Shown piece after piece: positions 55,001 through 61,000 of a DNA stretch of 64,000 nucleotides (its first letter is position 1; each line of letters begins with the position of its first letter). This DNA comes from Gorsachius magnificus (lineage: Eukaryota; Chordata; Aves; Pelecaniformes; Ardeidae): the NCBI GenBank assembly GCA_034008185.1, contig CM067084.1, positions 58,728,599 to 58,792,598 of the forward strand, in the 5' to 3' direction. The notes below the pieces were generated by a model that saw only the letters and a program-made list of their open reading frames with translations, had not been told where the DNA came from and did no database searches. Made by a program: the position numbers and the translations under genes.

Positions 55001-58000
55001 GTTTCCCCCAAATAAATCTGCTCCACTATTAAGATTGAACTGTATAACTGAAACTTGCCAAATAAAGCATCATTAGTGGAAGTATAGTCACTTACCTTCT
55101 TTGTTTGACTCAGTAAATGTAAAAGAGGCCAGGTGTATGTGTGATACAAACCCATAATATAACATACATCAGAATATCTTGAGTTTCATTGATATTCAGG
55201 ACTTTACTGTCTCTGGGAATTAGTCAAGATAAGATGTGGGTTATATGTAAGACCTAAACTTTTAAACTATAGTTAAACTTTTAAAGTATAGTTTTATAAG
55301 CACTGTTACTGGAAACTATCCAGATGTATCTTCTGCATTATGTATAATGTAGCTGTTTTGCAGGGTGCTTTTTTAGCAGGAATAGCATAGGACAACATAA
55401 AGAAAGGTGGCAGTGATCTTCACAGTATAACATATAACTTGCGTTATGTTATTGTAAATATTGGCAGCCATTAAAGTGAAAGTAAATTAATGGATTCAAA
55501 AATCCGGCTTACTTCTGGATCATTGTCTTCTACAATTTGTATTTACAAGTTTAATTTTAATAAAATAAAACAATCCAGCATGTGTTTACATTAAAAAGTA
55601 CCTGCTGAACTGTTCTTTATAATTTTCTGTATATAATTTTGCTTGTAAATGTGAGTGTATTGTGGTATTTTGTGGAGTTTCGTTTCTATTATCAGCAGCA
55701 TCTTTTGTCACTGAAGAACATTTTGAAAAAATGCTTGTGTATGTGCATGTATGTGTTTGTCTCTCTATATGTGTCTGTGTAGATCATATGAATATGTATG
55801 TGTTTTGTTTTCAGCAATCAGTAGTGTGATGCAAAATGGAGAGAAAATAGACGTCCTGCTGCTTGTTGAAAAAGGAAGGTAAGGTGCCCATCTGAATAAA
55901 GCTTTGATCTGCTTTTATATTGATGCCTTCGAATTCTTGCTGATCAGTCATGGAGCTTTTTCACTTGCAGTTGCTAGAGAGAGAGTAAATTTGCAGACTT
56001 TTTAAAGGAGGGTAAGTCTTTGTGTATTAATTACGTTTTATGTCTGTGTCAGGAAATGCTAACAAGCACTGCTTAATTAAAAGCAGTTTTCCCACTGAGA
56101 AAATTATTCCCAGTCAGATTAGTCTGCCAATAACAGTTTCTTCAAAAGGACCTAACTTCTTTTACCGTGTAAAGAAAGATTACCGCTTTGAAGCATTTAC
56201 CACTTCTCTTTTTTTTTTTTTTTATCACTCTTATATCCCAGAATTCTGTGTCTCAATCTGTGTAGGTCAGGATTGAGGGTATGGATGCGTCCCCTGGTGG
56301 AAAGGTTTGATTTCAGTTAGCAATATACTATCTAAAAAAAAAATCATACTTGTGAAGCAAACATGATCCGTGTCTGCTTCCAGGTAGGTAATATTCTGCT
56401 GAGATGACTCTGTCAAATATAGTGATATGGGAGGTTGAAACTTGAAGTGAGGTAGGGTATTTCTGCTTCATGTGTGGGTACAAATTTAAAGATGAAATTA
56501 AAATTATTGAAAATAATTCTTATTTTGTAATAGGTTGGGTTTTTTTTTATTTCAGTGGTAGACCTCTAAAGGTCCCTTCCAACACAAAACATTCTATGAT
56601 TCTATGATTATTGGGCAAACGTCAGCGTAAGAAGCAGTGCAGCATTTATACTGTCTTCTGAACAGCTGATAATAGGTTAATAAAGGAAGATTGTTTTTTG
56701 TCTTTGTTGGGGGAAAAAAAAAAAACCACCACAGATACCTTTGACATCTATTTAGAGTTGGGGAAACTTGTTAGAGAAACTTATTGTAGCTTGTGTGCTC
56801 TGAATTTTAACTCTTCCTGAGATACTGTTTAAGTTCCAGAATTCAGTAAGGTGATGCAGATCAGAAACAAACAATTTTACTGTTGGTTTGGGTTTTTTTC
56901 GAAGAAGTGTATTGAAAGATTCAGCATTAAGTAAGCTGCATAGACCAACCAGGGAATCAGAAGTATCCTATTCAAGGTGCAGTCCAATAGATGAGTACAA
57001 ACTATGAATCTAATTTCATAGATATCACCACTGAGCAAGACTCCTAGCTCCAAGTCAGCTTTTATTATTTCTTTCATTATAGTATTTCTGGCAAGAGAGG
57101 GAAGGTTATCCCTGAACCATTTTAAAATTTTAATGGAAATTCTGAACTATTTGAAAATAATTTCAACAGGATCACTGGCTGATTTGTGGTGGCCATGAAT
57201 ATGTTTAATTTTTCTTCACTGAAGTCTGCCATATAGCATTTAATTGCATAGTGTTCACATTATCTTAACCATTAAACGCCTTATGGGTGTATAAGCTTTG
57301 GCATAGTGGTTCTTGCTTAGGATATTACTCCAAAAGTATCCTGGTGTTCAGCACAGTTGCATGATATTGCATCTTGCAGTGATAAGAAATTTAATGTGTG
57401 TGTGGGAAAAATGATTAAATATAAAATCACCTTTATCTTTAGACTCAATTATTGTAAATGGAAACAAAACCAGCAGTTCTCTTTCTGCCCCTCCAAACCC
57501 TAGATAAATTAATTAATACCTTTGAGAAGTCTTCAGTGTCAACTAAATAATGTATCATAGTTTCTAGGTCTTCCTATTTTGTCTGTTATTTTATAGTAGT
57601 GTTTGTCTAATCCCAAGTTTGGCATAGATTGATCACTTGAAAGAGACCCTATATATTGATCTATTGGCAACTTGCACATCAATTTGTTAGTCACTTAAAT
57701 GCAGGATAAATTATAAAATCCCCCAGAACAGTATGTCAAAAATTAAACAAAATGAGTAAGATTTCTCCAGAATTAAGAAAAGATTAGGAAAAAAATACCC
57801 ACAAAAAAACCCCAACCCAAAACCAACCAAAAAAAGCCCCCATTCTTTTTTATATAAAGAAATAAATGTGATCCATGTCTGACGACATGTTGCTAAATTT
57901 TATGAGAAGAAATGATGAAAATACCTTGGGTATTTTCTTGCTGAACCTCATACTGTTGTTCTGTGGGTTTTGTTACTGACTTCAGACTTCCCATTGCTTA

Positions 58001-61000
58001 CAAATACTTAGGCTTTTTTTTTTTTTTTCAAAGTCTCAGTCATTGGGTTGATTAATTAGGGAAGATCATACATTACACATATCATACACCTTTTTCTTTG
58101 ACACTTCTTCCATTGGCTACTGTAGGCAAAAGAATTACTTCAGATGTTACAAACAGACTTCTTACTTGAGAGTGATTGCATAGACAAGTAAACAGTTTCA
58201 GAACTATAAAAACTTCAAGTCTTACTGCTGAAATAATTACAATGTAGCATCTATTTCATTGCACTCTGATCTCTGTTGGAACATATTGTCCAACCTCTTA
58301 GGACTATCTCCAGCCCCGCTGGAAATCCTAACTTCTCACTACACTGTTTTAGTATGCCATAATTAGATGGTCATTCACCTCCTCTTATGTTCCACTTTCA
58401 TAGTTAAAATGATTCTTGACTTCTTGCTAGAAGTGGCACACCATTTTCCAGATTTCTGTGTCTGACACTTTCGTCTCTCACACAGAGATGTCCTTTGCTT
58501 TGCTCCATATTCATTTTGGGGTTTTTTTGCCTTGATCTCTCCTATGTATTTGTAAAATTCCCAAAGTGACTGGTGACACTTGATCTCTTGTTGCCATCCA
58601 AACAGAAGGTCCATAGTAAATAGGTGAAGAAGCTACTCCTGTGTAGGTCAACAGAGGGATCTGTACACTGAAGAGAGTAAACACATATGAAAACAACTGT
58701 ACACAGTAATTATTAAATATATCTTCTATGTAAAAAATTTAATGCAAAAATCTTAAGCCATACTCGAAGGAAAAACAGTTGTGCAGACAATTCAGTTTCA
58801 AATTGGGGGGGGGGTGTGTGTGTGCTGGTTTTTTGTGGGTTGTTTTTTTTTTTCCTATAATCTTTTAGGCTCTTTCTTAGGTGTCAGTGAATGTTTTCAG
58901 ACCATGATGTAATCCAGATGGTGCTTCCCCCCCCATGACACTTCTCTTCCAGATAGCTTTCTTATTATAGATAGTAAATCTTCCTGACATACTAGCACAA
59001 TTTCTTTATGCTGATGGCTCATTAATTACAATTCTTTCTTCTTAACCCTTTGATGATAGCAGTAAGATTTCTTGTAAAATGCAGTTATGAGCACAAAATT
59101 CTAGAATCCAGAAATAATCTAAACATAAGACTCTGAGTGAAAGGACTTCTGCTTCCAGTATGATGTGCTGGATGAAAGATCCGTAATACCCTTTGAAGAA
59201 ATATTGCTGACCTTTGTTATACATGTGTAATTATTAGTGGAATTTCTGTGCTTTAGTTGCAATTTGATTATTCCTATATAATTTCATAGCAATGCATACC
59301 TTCTTAGTACCTCTGTTTTCAGATCTGTAGATTTTGAATCACTTGAAAATTGCCAGAGGGCACTGAGTTGTACTGATGGCTGTTTCTCACCCTTCCTCCC
59401 CACAGCCCTTACTCAATCATTTAGTATCACGGCTTTCCCAATGAAGAGTTGTGCAACAAAGTGTACAGACATAGCTAAAGCTAGTGGACTTTGCAAGATG
59501 GATTAAAGATAAGCCTTTGCACTGTGCTCACATATGTTGTTGTCTGACTGCTTGTGCAGAAGGATGTGATGATAATCCACAATTAAGTTGAAAAGCTAAC
59601 AGTAGCTTCCTTGATGTTGAGGCTAGGTGATCTTGGACTGCTGCAGTCATTTGCACCAATTCAATCGCCTCAATTCACTAAAGCACAAATTTACATTGGT
59701 GGGCCTTCTTGCTTGTTTGAGTACTTAAATTACTAATTTCTTGTGTATGGACTGTATGTGGTTCACACTTAGCAGAGCAAAAGCTCTGCCATTATTCACC
59801 ATGTAGTCACTATTGGTAACTAATTATAAAGTGTGCACTCTTTATCAATTATTGGACTGCAAGTAGCAGCACATATATTAACATAGGGTAGAAGGCACTG
59901 AATTTATATTGTAGAAAAGCATTTTGCTTCAGGGTCTGTGCAAAGTAGTTGTTAGTCTGCTCGATAGGCAGATCTTTGTAAACATTGTAGTAAAAATTCT
60001 TTCAAACATGATTACTTCTATAAGCTTAGAAGTATTCTTGACATTAAGTTGCTCAGTTTTGTGGTGCATGGGACATCAGTACACTTCAGCCTGTGTTTAC
60101 ATGCTTACATATTTGTTTATATTATGATGAATGTATTTTCATAGAAGCTCAGTAAAACATTTTAACTTTTCCTTATTAGCAAATAAATTGTCATTAAGGA
60201 AAATGAATCCCTTGTGTTTCTTTAGCAGTAAGATGAAGAGTATGTATGTAGAAAAGTTTCCTTGCTATTTTAAGACTTAAAACTTGTTTATTACATACAT
60301 GCATATGGGTGGACGTACGCCCTTAAACTTTTAAATTTTGGACTTGTCTCTTAGAAGCTAACCTGTCAAGGGTAAACAGAGGTTATTACAGTAGCACATT
60401 TATATAATAAAATCAGAACAGGGCTGTACTTTGAGATAAACAAAACAGGTAATTAAACAGTTGCATTAACTTACTCTACCTCAACTCTTAGGTTTTTCAT
60501 ACATGTTTCCTTAGCTCTGTGATTTCTTGAGGGTGATCATTTTGATACATGTGAACAAGGGGAGTTAAATGTGTCCCAGCTCCTCTACAGAAGTGTGGGG
60601 GAGTGGGAAATAGAAAAGAAGATAAGCCTTTTCCAGTATTGAAAGATGTCGCTAAATCTCTCTCTCCTGCTTAACTTAGCAAGTCCTACTTGGACTTACG
60701 AATGCACAGGAGCAAGGCTGAAGAAGAGTAATTAAAATATTAGTCAGGTCCTTTCAAAAGCCCGTGACAGTGTTTGTGGATCTTCTTTCATTCATTGTGA
60801 CGCTGCTAGTAAAAATGTAGTTGAAAATAAGAAAGATGTTGCAACAATAGGCCACCACGACAGCTTTATGTGATGGAAGGTGCCTTGATGTCTTATTCCA
60901 AGTATTTCTTGGGGGGTTTTGTCTGGACATCTGCTATGTTCCTGTAGTACAATAGCATCAGTTTTCTAGTTTGTTTCTGCATTCAAAATACTTTTATACT

